The notes under the pieces were generated by a model. The model had not been told where the DNA came from. It did no database searches and was given only the letters and a program-made list of their open reading frames with translations. Of a DNA stretch of 64,000 nt, positions 1 to 10,530 are shown one piece after another. A program made the position numbers and the translations under genes. Source of the DNA: Coffea arabica (Eukaryota; Streptophyta; Magnoliopsida; Gentianales; Rubiaceae); the NCBI RefSeq assembly GCF_036785885.1, contig NC_092329.1, positions 15,890,449-15,954,448 of the forward strand. Direction: 5' to 3'. How positions within the stretch are numbered: position 1 is the stretch's first letter; every line of letters begins with the position of its first letter.

Positions 1-3000
1 GAAAAAATTTTTATTGGACGAAAAAAAAGTGAGAATTTTTTAAAACAATTAGACTTGCAAGAGTTATAGTGCAAATTGTATAGAATCTATAAGGTACCAA
101 GATGAAATAGTGAAAGATGATTTTTTATTGCTTGAAAAAAATAAGCTAAATGAATGTGGAGAGCGATATCTAATAAGGCAAATTTGGAGTAGTAGTGTAG
201 TGAAAATCGTGAAATCTTCCACCTCAGGAACTAGGGCGCTTTTTAATTGAGGAATTAAAAATTAGACCAATCAAGAAAACAAGGTTCATATTATGCATTT
301 TATTTCTTACTTGATTTTATTTGTTATGTCTTTGAAAGTTTGTGATGTTAAAAGAAATAAATCATTTGAAATGGGAAAATCGTGCTAGTTACATTTAATT
401 ACTTTTGTACTTTTTTAGTTCCCTATTCTTAAGATCAAGCATTTTGGTTCCTCAAGTTTGACATTTTTTTGTGGCATATTTTTCATCTCTCAATTTTAAA
501 ATAAAAAATTTGATCCGTCACATATCCACAGTGCACCATTTTTGCTTTGAAACTAATTATTGATCACATGTTTTCACTTGAAATGACTAAAAGAAATGTC
601 TCAACATATTGAGATTATATGTGTAAAATTGGAAGATAGTCACAAAATTTACTAGTTATGCAATTTAAAGATAAAACTACAGCTAGAAACTATGCCTCAG
701 TTTGTGTGTTTCCAATTTAGATAAAAAGTAAGAATACTCAAAAAATCAAAAATAATTTACAATGTTCCTAAATTTCAACCAAAATATTTTAACAATGAGG
801 GAAAAAATATTTTATTATGTTAGTAGTATACAAAATAATCTTTTGTATGCTGAAATCTCCTCAAGTCAAAATTTGGATATAAGACTGAGCATTTTACTTT
901 TTTCTAGTTAAAATATCTTGCAAAGAAAAAAACAATCATGCGTGAAAATTTCCTAGCTTTTAGAATTACACTCAAGAATTTGAAAAATGAACATCGGTAC
1001 TTCAAGTGCTACTTGTTGAGCTTTGATTCAAATTATGTCAAACATTTTACAATTGTTATCAAAACTGGCTTTTGGGACAAAATGGTGTATTTTGGACATG
1101 GGATGGACCAAATTATTATTTTAAGAGTAAGAGACGTATAAGGTACAAAACAAAATGAAAAACGTAGGGACCAAAATGTATCATTTCAAAAGCAAGAGAA
1201 TAAAGTACAAAGTTCACGTATGTGCTTGAGGTCCGCAAAGTGTTTCAAAGTTTTACTTTGTCCATTGATTTTTTTTTTTTTTTTTTTTTGTTGAAAATGT
1301 CAATTTCTTCCATTGACTCATAACTAATGTTCTTTGTATTGGTCATTCTCTTCATTTATGCTACCTACATGTCACACGTATACCATCATCCAAGGACAAA
1401 TTTTCCATTTTCTAGAAATCATGGAATATATTTAGTGTGACGACCCCACCTCTCTTTAAGGCAAACCAAAGGATTCGGCAGACCACCTGCCCAACTCTCG
1501 CCGAGACTCACTACAATCCTCAAATGAAAAATAGACCAATTCCAAATGATTACATCTAAATGTGCCAAAAAAATAACACGATTATAATTTTGTTTTTCAT
1601 TGCACAAGTACATCTAAGGTTTACAAATCTCAAGTCAATTACATCGAGTTCCAAATCTTACAATTTCTCCAAAGGTCAGTTACAAAATACCAAATTATAC
1701 AAAAGACTAGCCTTCACTAGTATCTTCCAATCACTTCCTTCACGTCACTCCCCTGTTAAAGAATAACAAATGAAATGGAAGCAAGAATTGAGCAAGTGAA
1801 GTGGAGCTTTCTTCTCTTCTTTTCTTCTAGTTTCGGCCGACTCCAAGGAGAGAGAAGAGAGAAGGGTTTGTTGTGTAAAGCTTCTCTTGGAAGCTTTGAG
1901 AATTTGTGTCCAAAAGCTATGTAAAAGTCAACTACGAATAGTGTCCCGAACTACCACTTTTCTCTCTCGTTTGTTTCACTTGTATACTAATCCTCAAATG
2001 TAATTCCTTTAACACTGTATTTATTCTCTCTTAGTAGTCTAGTATAATTTCTCAAATCACCACTTAGTCGTTTTGATGCGAAATACAGGAGTTCCGATTC
2101 CCGCGCGATAAGGCGAAATTTAAGGGCAATTCCCGCAACTAAAATATAATTAATTAACTCACATCTAATCCCTCAATTAACTTTTCTTAGTCTACTATTG
2201 ACCATCCTTAATTCTCCAAAATTATTGCACTCTCGGATTGAATATTGCCTCAAAAAACGTGCATGTGCTATTTCTCGCTAAACAAGCCGCAGAAAAAAAT
2301 TAACTTTGCTAGTGAAACATTTTAGAAGTATAAATGAGACATTTTTGTGTACAAATGGGTTTAAAATGAATGAAATAAATTATTCGGAGTAAACGGGTGA
2401 ATAAATAATTAAATAAACCAGTAAAATGAAATAAAAGTAAGAAAAAGTGAAATTTGGGGTCCTCACATTTAGAAGTTCAGCGGGTGAAATGACATAAAAA
2501 CAAAAAGACATAAGTTCCAATTGGTAAAATAAAACTTTGAAATAATGGTGTGATATGGATTTTTTTTGAGAAATAGACTGGCTTTGGGTAAGAAAGGATT
2601 ATGCTCCTAAGTGATGGTGTGCATCTCATTAGTATTTACTTCTGTTAAAGATGATATAGGCTAACTGACAAGCTGACCAAATTAATAGTGCATATTTTGA
2701 AACTTAATGGATGAATCGACACAAACAAGTTCAATGGATAAAACAAAATTTTGAAATAATTGGAGACTGCAAATACAATTAGTTTTGCTTTCTCAGCCTT
2801 CATTTTTTCAAGATTCATACGCAAAGGTAATTTGTTATTCTTTACTTGAAGGTAGCAAAATGACAATTTTGAAATAACCAATTTATGTTTGATGCTACTT
2901 TCTTTCCTATGGTTTTTAAGCAACATATGATTTCATTTGTTCTTTTGTCTCTCTTGCCTGATTTGCATTGCCTTTATCTAATCTTTTTCTCTACGGTGCT

Positions 3001-3028
3001 CCAAGCATACTTCCTTTATTTGTTTAAA
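1..3028. repeat. Unclassified ~2-kb tandem repeat, copy A
   Basis: This AT-rich noncoding sequence aligns by eye along its length with copy B (10531-12550) and with parts of copy C. Shared landmarks are a segment with GTGAGAATT near position 30, the stretch around 560-700 with ACTTGAAATGACTAAAAGAAA, a poly-T run near 1270, and a stretch near 2640-2930. The copy starts left of the window, so its 5' limit is not seen. Positions 1436-2467 are a later solo LTR; without it the copy is close in length to B. The right end at 3028 is where a MULE split it from copy B. No convincing reading frame is present, and the short ORFs are not conserved between copies. Origin unknown: an ancient transposon or a segmental tandem duplication. 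Confidence 0.75.
1436..2467 (-). mobile_element. Solo LTR of a Ty3-gypsy element
   Basis: The segment begins TGTGACGACCCC and ends GGGGTCCTCACA, so read on the minus strand it is a TG...CA LTR. It is flanked by a perfect 5-bp duplication TTTAG (1431-1435 and 2468-2472). Sister copy B has a single TTTAG at the matching empty site (about 12003-12007), which confirms the insertion. The terminal module (inverted 'GGCGAGAGTTGGGCAGG' and 'TTTGGTT..CCTTA') is shared with the LTRs at 24652-28821, 31376-34459 and 42521-45556. No internal region remains, so this is the product of LTR-LTR recombination. The family looks like the Tekay/Del side of Ty3-gypsy, which is inference from LTR style. Confidence 0.88.
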
Positions 3029-4246
3029 GGGTTAATTTCAAATATCTCCCCTGAGGTTTTTGACAGTTGTAAAAACCTCTTCTCAAGTTCTAAAAATTGC
3101 ACCTACCACCCATATTTTCACTATTTAGGTAACATTTTAGGCCCAAAAGGTTATATTTTTTCAAAATTTCTATAATGCCCTTAGATTATAATTCAGAACA
3201 AAAATGTAAAGGTAAAAAATGGTTTATAGTCTCTATTTCATTTATCTTTACTTGCTATCACTATTACCTACTCATTAATATCCAAATCACCATTAAATAA
3301 ATACTTATCTTTGTTCTAATGTTCATCTTTTACCTAAAAATTTCTGATGCAGACCATTGTATTAACTATAAATACTACATTAGATACCCAAAAGATTACC
3401 TACAATCTCATATCAATATCAGATTTTATTTAGGGATAATTTCAAAAACCTCTCCTGAGGTTTTCAACAATTTCATTGACCTCCCCTAAGGTTTTGAAAA
3501 TGACACAAACCTCCCCTGAACTTATAGTAGTAGTAACATGATCAGCCCATGCCAGAAAAATGAGCATTAAAAAAATATTTTGAGAAGTGAGATGATATTT
3601 GTGTTCCACATATGCCCTTTTTGCTTATCCACAACTTGTATTAGTAAATAATGAAAACTATTAAAAGACATACATGATTAGTAAATTCTTGTAGGTGTAA
3701 TAGCAATTAGGAAAAGTGCAGTAACAACAACTTGAAGCTTCAGTTTGCACAAATGGCTAGTGTAATGGCCATATTTTAAGTTTCTTTCAAAAGCATATAA
3801 ATGGCTCAAGCAACTCAAGAAATAATTTACTTATAGTGTGATTATCTAATTTTGAGGTAATAAAAAGTGGCAAGGCTAGAGCAACCAAAGGCCATAGTTA
3901 ACATGATACTCATCATAAATATCACACTAGGTGTTGTATCTATATTCATCCAAAATGTAAAATCGATTGGATAAACTCTCGTAGCAAATGTAAAAGTGCC
4001 ACGACATTGTACGAACCATTTTAAGTCTTTTCTAATTATATAAGAAGTAAACCAGTAGTACTTATCAGTTGGACTATATTTGGAAGAAATGTATGACTGT
4101 TATTTGATGACTACTACTATGACTTTACTAAGAGATCATAAGCAACAACTTATTAGTTGAACTAGTTAGTAAGGCAACATAAGTCACTTGACATTAGTTC
4201 AAAATTGCTATAATTGTAGCAGCTGTAGCACTACATAACTATGGAT

Positions 4247-4309
4247 GCAATCCAAGATAGTTTCAAACACCATCTGCCAGAGATGAATGAGGCAGATGGT
4301 GGGGATTGC
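4247..4309. repeat. Perfect inverted repeat / hairpin inside the inner MULE
   Basis: CACCATCTGCC (4268-4278) and its exact complement GGCAGATGGTG (4291-4301) face each other across a 12-nt loop. An outer 7-bp pair, GCAATCC (4247-4253) with GGATTGC (4303-4309), extends the stem after an asymmetric 14-nt bulge. It is much more GC-rich than its surroundings. It could be a small captured sequence, a nested palindrome or a small-RNA precursor; none is shown. Confidence 0.6.
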
Positions 4310-4645
4310 AAAGCCAAATTTCATGACCATTGATTGTTTGTCACTAATGCCAACCATATACAAAAGCATGAGTAGGTAGCATGTCAATAATCTTAATGCA
4401 AATTAGCAGATTTTAAGCTGAGGGGAGCCATGCTTTTCTCCTTCTTTTCTCTCCATTTTTCCATCTTCTCCAAGTCTTCGTATAATACTGTCATTGTGTT
4501 GCTCTCTGAAGTCAAGTCCAATCACAAAAAATGGCTCCATATTGGTGCATCAATTAGTGCCATTTCTTAAGTGCAGTTACATTGGCTTATTAGAGATAGA
4601 ACTATAGTTATTATCATTTAATTAGTTCATTTATTTAATGACCTA

Positions 4646-5069
4646 TGATAGGTTATAATTTGTTGCTAAATTTATAATTATTCTTCCCTTGATTTTAGCC
4701 AAATATTGTGTTAATTGATGGATTCTACTTATATTTAGTTAATGGTGCTAAATTGTAGGAAAAAGAGCAAAACGTGACAAAACCTCCTATTTAATTCTAA
4801 AACCTCCCATTTATCTTGACTTGAAAGGAAACAAATTTCTCCCAAGTCCCTGAGGAGACGACCCTGCTTGCCAATATCTACTAGTTAGTGAATTTAGTCA
4901 GATAATTAATTTTGGTATATCGGATTAAGCAAACTCTTCGGGAACAGGGTGAATCAAGTAATCCATTGCACACCTAGAGTCCCTGCTCCAGTACTTAGAA
5001 TTGTTTATTGTCTGCTTTTGGTGGTAGTTAGATTTTATTATTATTATTGTACAGGTTCGGCACCTGTCA
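4646..5069 (+). repeat. 5' LTR of the deleted gypsy element, itself internally deleted
   Basis: Its first ~140 bp and last ~290 bp match the 3' LTR (8097-9560), but about 1.0 kb in the middle is missing. The join falls after GTGACAAAACC near 4785. The LTR of 424 bp versus 1464 bp shows that the deletion happened after insertion, because both LTRs are copied from one template at integration. Confidence 0.82.
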
Positions 5070-5074
5070 ATTTT

Positions 5075-5092
5075 TGGCGCCATTGTTGGGGA
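5075..5092 (+). other. Primer binding site of the gypsy element
   Basis: TGGCGCCATTGTTGGGGA lies five bases after the 5' LTR end. It matches the tRNA-complementary primer site style of Tat/Athila gypsy elements with small differences. Confidence 0.7.
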
Positions 5093-5178
5093 CTGGTGCC
5101 TGATTAATTTGTTTCTTTTTGAATTCATCTTGTTTTGATTTTTTTATTATTTTTCTCTTATTTTTTTGTATATATAGT

Positions 5179-5689
5179 TTATGCCTGCTAACATTCCGTA
5201 TTTTAGTGATTGACTGGATTTTAGTCCTATGAAAGAAAATGAGGCTTGCGCTTTTTCTAATGATCAATGGACCGTTGCAAATTGTGGAACTTATTTTATC
5301 TCAGATCATTCAATCGACATATGCCCTACATTTCAAGATAGTCTAAGTGCTTCAATAGATACTTTTTGAGATTTTCCACCTCAATATCAAACGTGGTATG
5401 ACCCTTATTCAAACAGGTATGAGCAAGGATGGTGGGATGATTCCAATTTTAATTATGCGACCAGACCAATGGGTTTTCAACAACAAGAGTCTCAACAACC
5501 ATCATCTATGTCAGGTATGTCTCTTGAAGAAATGATAAAATCAATAGTTGCTAACATACATCAACTTCAACAGGAGACAATGGATTTTCATCAGGAGACA
5601 ATAGATTTTCATCAGGAGATACAAGCGAGCATGCATAACCTGGCAGATCAAGTGAATCAATTGATCGCAATTGACTTCTCAAATGTGTG
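5179..5689 (+). pseudogene. Decayed gag C-terminal region, Ty3-gypsy
   Basis: Reading from the ATG at 5179, a frame with two internal stops encodes a degenerate zinc-knuckle-like stretch (around 5275-5335, ending in DICPTFQDS), then YDPYSN..Y..GW, a run that recurs in plant gypsy Gag proteins. A Gln-rich coiled coil follows (about 5500-5680, with the repeated FHQET motif). The uninterrupted part from 5469 is 73 residues. In an intact element this would be the end of the nucleocapsid before protease; here no protease follows. It is a remnant without likely function. Confidence 0.65.
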
Positions 5690-5853
5690 AAGAATTGCCT
5701 TCACAGACTATTATCGACCATGAAAAATATGAGAATGCAATTATCCTAACAAATCACATGGAATTGCACGAGTCTCAAGAAGAAGAATCTAAAGATGCAG
5801 TTGAAAAGGGAATTGAAGTGCAAGAAATGGGACCCTAATATCGAATTGTTCAA

Positions 5854-6216
5854 GTGAATGAATTTAGTGAACAATCTCCAAATGCGGTGACATCTCCTCC
5901 ATTTCTTAATCAATATCCTCCTGACTCTTATTCTTTAATTCCTGTTAATCAGATTGATTTTATTATACCAGAAGATTTTGAATTTCATGACAGGAATAAA
6001 TTAAGAATTGCGATGGCAAAATATCTCGAACCAATAAGTGCTCGTAATGGAGGAGTGACTGAAGAATTAAGATTCTTGTTGACTTGTTTGGCGCCATCTA
6101 CTAATCCATGGAAGACTATACCTCGTGTGCTTAATGATTACTTTATTTACGAGAGTTATCAGGGATACATAGAAGATGAAGCACTGAAACAAACTACACG
6201 ATTTTATCCTCCGTGA
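5854..6216 (+). pseudogene. Unassigned 120-residue frame in the deleted gypsy element
   Basis: An open frame of 120 residues, rich in Pro, Ile and acidic residues, lies after the gag remnant. I recognise no domain. It may be a fused leftover of two internal regions created by the pol deletion. A Lys/Leu/Gly-rich continuation near 6240-6280 resembles the 'ALLGRQ' tail often seen at the 3' end of plant gypsy internal regions, which argues for an element remnant rather than a host gene. Confidence 0.4.
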
Positions 6217-6373
6217 ATTAATATGGTGATGTCTAGCCAAAGACATTAAAGAAAAGCACTGCTTGGAAGGCAATCCAAGGTTTTTTTTTTTGTTTTAGTT
6301 TATTTTATATTTTTGGAGTTTTTGTTAAATGTTAGTGTCATTTAGTGATTTGTTATTGTTGTGGCAGGAAGCT

Positions 6374-6620
6374 GGTAGTTAGGCATGCCCACGCCAAGTG
6401 ATCACGCTTAAGAAAAAAAATTCACGTACACGGTCAGAAGACTCTATAGCAATTAGGCGTACCCATGCTAGATGGTAACGCTTAAGGAACTCAATTTTCG
6501 AAAATTGGTCAGAAGACTCTCTGGTAGTTAGGCGTGCCCACGTCCTGTGATCACGTTTAAAGAAATTAATTTTGGAGAGTTAGTCAGAAGACTCGAGGGC
6601 AGTGAGGCGTGCCCATGTCT
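6374..6620 (+). repeat. Three and a partial copy of a ~75-bp repeat in the gypsy internal region
   Basis: Units begin at about 6374, 6448, 6523 and 6598, a spacing of 74-75 bp. Each starts with a form of GGTAGTTAGGCGTGCCCA, continues with a GTGATCACG-like palindrome and CTTAAG, and ends GGTCAGAAGACTC. The core GCGTGCCCACGC is itself palindromic. It lies in the noncoding 3' part of the element. Confidence 0.85.
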
Positions 6621-6647
6621 AACACAATGATTTTAAAAATAAAATTT

Positions 6648-6785
6648 TTTTCTTTCTCTCTCTTCTCTCTTTCTTTCTTTCTTTTTCCTTTTCCTTTTCT
6701 TTTTCCATTTTCCTTTTCTCTTTCTCTTTCTTTCTTTCTTTTCTTCTTCTCTCCCTTTCCTTTTCGTTCATTTCTTTTCTTTTCC
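6648..6785 (+). repeat. Pyrimidine (TTTC/TTTTCC) low-complexity tract
   Basis: About 140 bases consist almost only of C and T on the plus strand, in TTTC, TTTTCC and TCTC arrangements. It produces long but meaningless Phe/Ser-rich and Lys/Glu-rich frames on the two strands. It follows directly after the 75-bp repeats and lies within the gypsy element. Confidence 0.9.
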
Positions 6786-8096
6786 AGCCGCAAGACTGCA
6801 GCCAAAGGATCTCAAATTCCATCGCCACCGTTGAGCTGTTCATTGTGGATTGTCAGTTCCTGATTATCGCTGCTCATCGCGTGTAATTCTTCCTCATCCA
6901 TCGTGAGCCACCTGACATCCTTAGTTGCCGATCATAGCCTTCATCTTTATCTATTTTGCCATCGAGTTCTACATGTCTTTTGTCTCTCACCTACAGCTGT
7001 GCCACAATCCCCCTTTGATGATCAGAGAAGTTTCGTTGTCCCTTTTTGTTTTGTATTTATTCTTTATTGCTTACATTGGGGACAATATAAGATTGTGGGG
7101 GGTGTATTATATTGGTATTTTATTGAAAAAGTACAAGTGTAGGCATTTTTGTTGGAATTTTTTATTTGACTTTGTCAAATTTTATCCAATTTTTGCCTAT
7201 CTTTGTGCATATTTGTTATTATTCCTGATAAACGATAGTTAGATGTTTCAAATTTTTCTATTGCTAAGATTTTGCACTCTAAGGTGTTAAGTATGACATG
7301 GTTAAATTTAAGGGTATCTTTTTGGTAAATATTTGAGATTTTGTGACTTTTGCACTTTTTGGTTAACTTCTCTAAGTATTGTAAATATTTGTCTAGCATT
7401 TTTTTAATGCAAATTGGTTCAACTATTAATTTTAGTTCTCTATGTTTAAGAAATGAAGTGGATTTGTGTAATTTTTAATTTTAATTTGGTGCTTATTTAT
7501 GAGCAGTATTCAGCTATACTTCACTAGTATTGTTGTCTAATAACCAGGGGTCTTCACCACAAGTGTTGAATTTTGCATTAAAAAGCGACGATAGTTATGA
7601 GTGTGTGGTTTTTTAGCGATAAAAGTTGAGTAACCAGGTTCCTTCATTTGGCCAATGTCGGAGTTCGCGTCAAAATGTTTAAATGGCTAAAGACTAAGCA
7701 TTCCCCCCCTGAAGAAAAAAAAAATCAATCAAGTGTGGGGATATTTTATAAAAAATATGTGCTAATAGTGAAAAATGTGGAAGTGTTTGAATGAATTGTT
7801 AGCCCGCTAATCCATAAATTTTAATATTGAGATTTTGCTTAATAATCGAACCATTTGCTTATGGATGCTGGTTGAATATTTTATATTCTTAGGTTAGTTA
7901 GTTATAAATTGAAAGAGTCATTGATCTTAAAAGCCAACTGGCGAGATATTTCTTGAAAATTGCCACTAATACTTGACATATGTTTTAATTGTATTTTGAC
8001 AATAGAAGATTTGAGTAATAGTCATTGTTTAAATTTGATTATTTGATTTGTTGTTCTCATACTTGAGAACAAGCATGGTTTAGGTGTGGGAGAAAT

Positions 8097-9560
8097 TGAT
8101 AGGTCCTAATTTGTTGCTAAATTTATAATTATTCTTCCATTGATTTTAGCCAAATATTGCGTTAATTGATGGATTCTACTTATATTTGGTTAATGGTGCT
8201 AAATTGTAAGAAAAATAGCAAAACATGACAAAAGGGGCAATCTTCCAATTAATTTGATGGTGGCACGCTCGGGACCGATTTCCAAATTTGATTCAAACTC
8301 TGGGCAGCTTTAGAGGAAGATTTGGAAGACTTGAATTCTAATTATTAGTCTTATGGTTGAATTAGGAAACTTGAAATACTTTCTTTTGTGGTTTATTTTT
8401 CTATTTTTAGGAAACTAGTTTTATTTGGTAGTACGCTTTCATTAGGAAACAAAAAGAATAAGGAAAAAGCCAGATTCCTGTGTGATGAAGACTTCGGCCA
8501 GCAGCAATTTTGGGAGGAATTCTTTGGGGAGCATAAGACAGCCGTCATTGGTTCATCCTGGGGAGTTTTCGACTGGGGGCTTGCTTTCATTAGTTTTAGA
8601 AAAAACCAATTGCAACCAGATTCCATGGAGTCTGGTGGAATTTCTTCTAGGATGCGTAGCTAAATCTCCATTTTCTAGTCAAGGGGACAACTGAAGATTT
8701 GGTTCAACAATTACTATGAGATCTAAATTATTTTAACTACTTCCTCCATTTATTGGTATTCGTATGTTTTCTGCTTTTAATTGTTGTTATATCTATCGTG
8801 TATGATTGAATAGATGCGCAATATTTAATTATTCACGTAAGCTATTTGCTAATTGGGGGTAGTTGAATTCGTAATTGTTCGATTACTTTCATCCCAGTAG
8901 CAACTGGCATAATTGAGTTTATGTCAGGAAAACATACAATCTAAGTTAAACAAACCCTCGTAGCGTGTTTGTTAGTTAGGATTGGGCCTTTCTAAATCTT
9001 AATGCAAACCGAAAATTAAATCCTATGGTCGTACCTAGGATTGTTTCTGGGTTAGAGAAATAATTAACGGTCGTACCTTGACTATTGAATAAGTAAGGAA
9101 AAGCTAGTTGTTTATCACATGTATGATAGCTATAACCAATCTATTAATAAATGTTGGAATTATTTGTGAATCGATGATCAGTGCATGAACCATTTTTGAA
9201 GTATACCCTTGGCTAGAGTTTCCCCATTTATTTCTGTCAATTAATTATTTGTTGCATTTGATTTATTTAGTTCATTAGCATTTAATTCTAAAACCCCCCA
9301 TTTATCTTGACTCGAAAGGAAACAAATTTCTCCCCAATCCCTGAGGAGACGACCCTGCTTACCACTGTCTAATAGTTAGTGAATTTAGTCAGATAATTAA
9401 TTCTGGCATATCTGATTAAACAAACTCTTTGGGAATAGGGTGAATCAAGTAACCCATTGCACACCTAGAGTCCCTGCTCCAGTACTTAGAATTGATTATT
9501 AACTGCTTTTGGTGGTAGTTAGGTTTTATTATTATTATTGCACAGGTTCAGCACCTGTCA
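8097..9560 (+). repeat. 3' LTR of the deleted gypsy element (full length)
   Basis: It starts TGATAGGTCC after a purine-rich tract and ends GCACCTGTCA. At 1464 bp it retains the ~1.0 kb that the 5' LTR lacks. It carries no meaningful gene; the 91-residue frame at 8388-8663 has no recognisable domain. Sequence matches to the 5' LTR at both ends show scattered substitutions. Confidence 0.85.
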
Positions 9561-10530
9561 ACCCATCACCCTTTTATGCATAAGGGCATAGTAGTAAATT
9601 CATTCCAGGTTAAATCAGCAATGGGCCCCAAAATCAGTTGAGGAGAGGTCAGTGTTATTTTCGAAACCTCAAGGGAAGTCAATGAAATTATCAGAAACTT
9701 CAAGGGTGGTTTCTGAAATTATCCCTTTTATTTAATACACAACAATATTCATCAATATCCCTAAATTTCAATTCCATGGTTGCCACCTTTTTAATACAAA
9801 ATAAATTAAATCATCACTACTAATATCAATATCCAATATACTTCATTGGTACAGAGTTCAAAATCAATCAAATTCTCTTTATAGGAATAATATCAATAAT
9901 TATAAATAAAAAATAGAAACACGACGCATTTATAAATATATACCAAAAACACTTTTTAATGGCAACCATAACTATATAACCTATATTTAGTTCCTATTCG
10001 ACTTCTTATTTTTTATTTTTGTTTTTTATCATTGTCACTATCTTCATCTTCATCTAGTTGATAATGAAATTAGCACTCAATTTGTTATTTGACAATTTCA
10101 ATTTGCTAATGCTTATCAAAAATTGGAAACAAAAATGGGTGTAAGGACACTATTTAATAGTAATGAAAAGTTGAGAATTAGGAATAGATACCACAATATA
10201 TAAGTATTGGTGTGTATGGTAATTTTATTAGTGGCAACAGTACACATTTTGTTGATAATAATAAATAAATGAGTTTGAAAGGAAAATAGATGTAGAAAGG
10301 AGAGGATAGATAGTTAAATGGGAATGACTGTAGTTTGAATTATTGGTTGATAATAGATGAGAGAGATTTAATATTTGATAGACTTTTTAAATGAGTTGAC
10401 AATTAATGAAGAGTATTGTAGTCTTTTTATCACACCAAGGGAGGTCTTTGTAATTATATAAACCTCAAAGGAGCGAAGTGAAATTATTAAAAAACTCAGG
10501 GGAGGTTTATGAAATTATCCATTGTTTAAA

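Larger units (their letters stand above)
4646..9560 (+). mobile_element. Deleted Ty3-gypsy element with gag remnant
   Basis: LTRs begin TGATAGG and end CACCTGTCA. Flanks ACCTA (4641-4645) and ACCCA (9561-9565) match at four of five positions and are probably the target duplication. Just after the 5' LTR is a primer binding site, TGGCGCCATTGTTGGGGA (5075-5092), of the type common in the Tat/Athila branch. A GTGTGGGAGAAAT purine tract precedes the 3' LTR. The internal 3.0 kb keeps a gag end but no protease, reverse transcriptase, RNase H or integrase. The text around 7075-7110, with an 'ACATTGGGGACAAT' signature and a G-rich run, is typical of the 3' internal part of that branch. It is a large pol deletion or a non-autonomous derivative. 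Confidence 0.85.
3433..9725. mobile_element. Inner MULE (non-autonomous), split by a gypsy element
   Basis: A perfect 9-bp duplication TTTTATTTA (3424-3432 and 9726-9734) flanks ends that begin GGGATAATTTC on each strand. The terminal inverted repeat runs for roughly 150-170 bp with scattered mismatches and includes repeated 'TTTCATTGACCTCCC'-like blocks. It is related to the ends of the outer MULE, so one family member inserted into another. About 1.4 kb remains after removing the gypsy insertion (4646-9560). No transposase frame is visible. The left interior (about 3600-4640) is not similar to anything I recognise and holds a strong hairpin at 4247-4309. Confidence 0.88.
3029..10521. mobile_element. 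Outer MULE (Mutator-like, non-autonomous), split by an inner MULE
   Basis: The element is bounded by a perfect 9-bp duplication TTGTTTAAA (3020-3028 and 10522-10530), the length typical of Mutator-like elements. Its ends are inverted: left GGGTTAATTTCA followed by CTCCCCTGAGG, and right the complement of GGATAATTTCA with CCTCCCCTGAG. The insertion separates repeat copies A and B, and the B/C junction near 12525-12550 shows the undisturbed sequence. Without the inner MULE it is about 1.2 kb. No MURA-type transposase is visible, so it must have been moved in trans. The remaining interior (3080-3423 and 9735-10440) is AT-rich with nothing recognisable. Confidence 0.88.

Noticed and set aside
1260..1290. 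Poly-T run as the tail of a retroposon
   Set aside because: A similar run occurs at the same place in repeat copy B (about 11821-11838), so it is part of the repeat unit.
6584..6863. Long Phe/Ser-rich and Lys/Glu-rich frames on both strands
   Set aside because: They are products of a pyrimidine low-complexity tract with no domain and no conserved start.
4646..9560. Endogenous pararetrovirus origin
   Set aside because: Two LTRs, a gypsy-type primer site and a Gag resembling plant Ty3-gypsy fit a retrotransposon; no movement protein or viral polymerase is seen.
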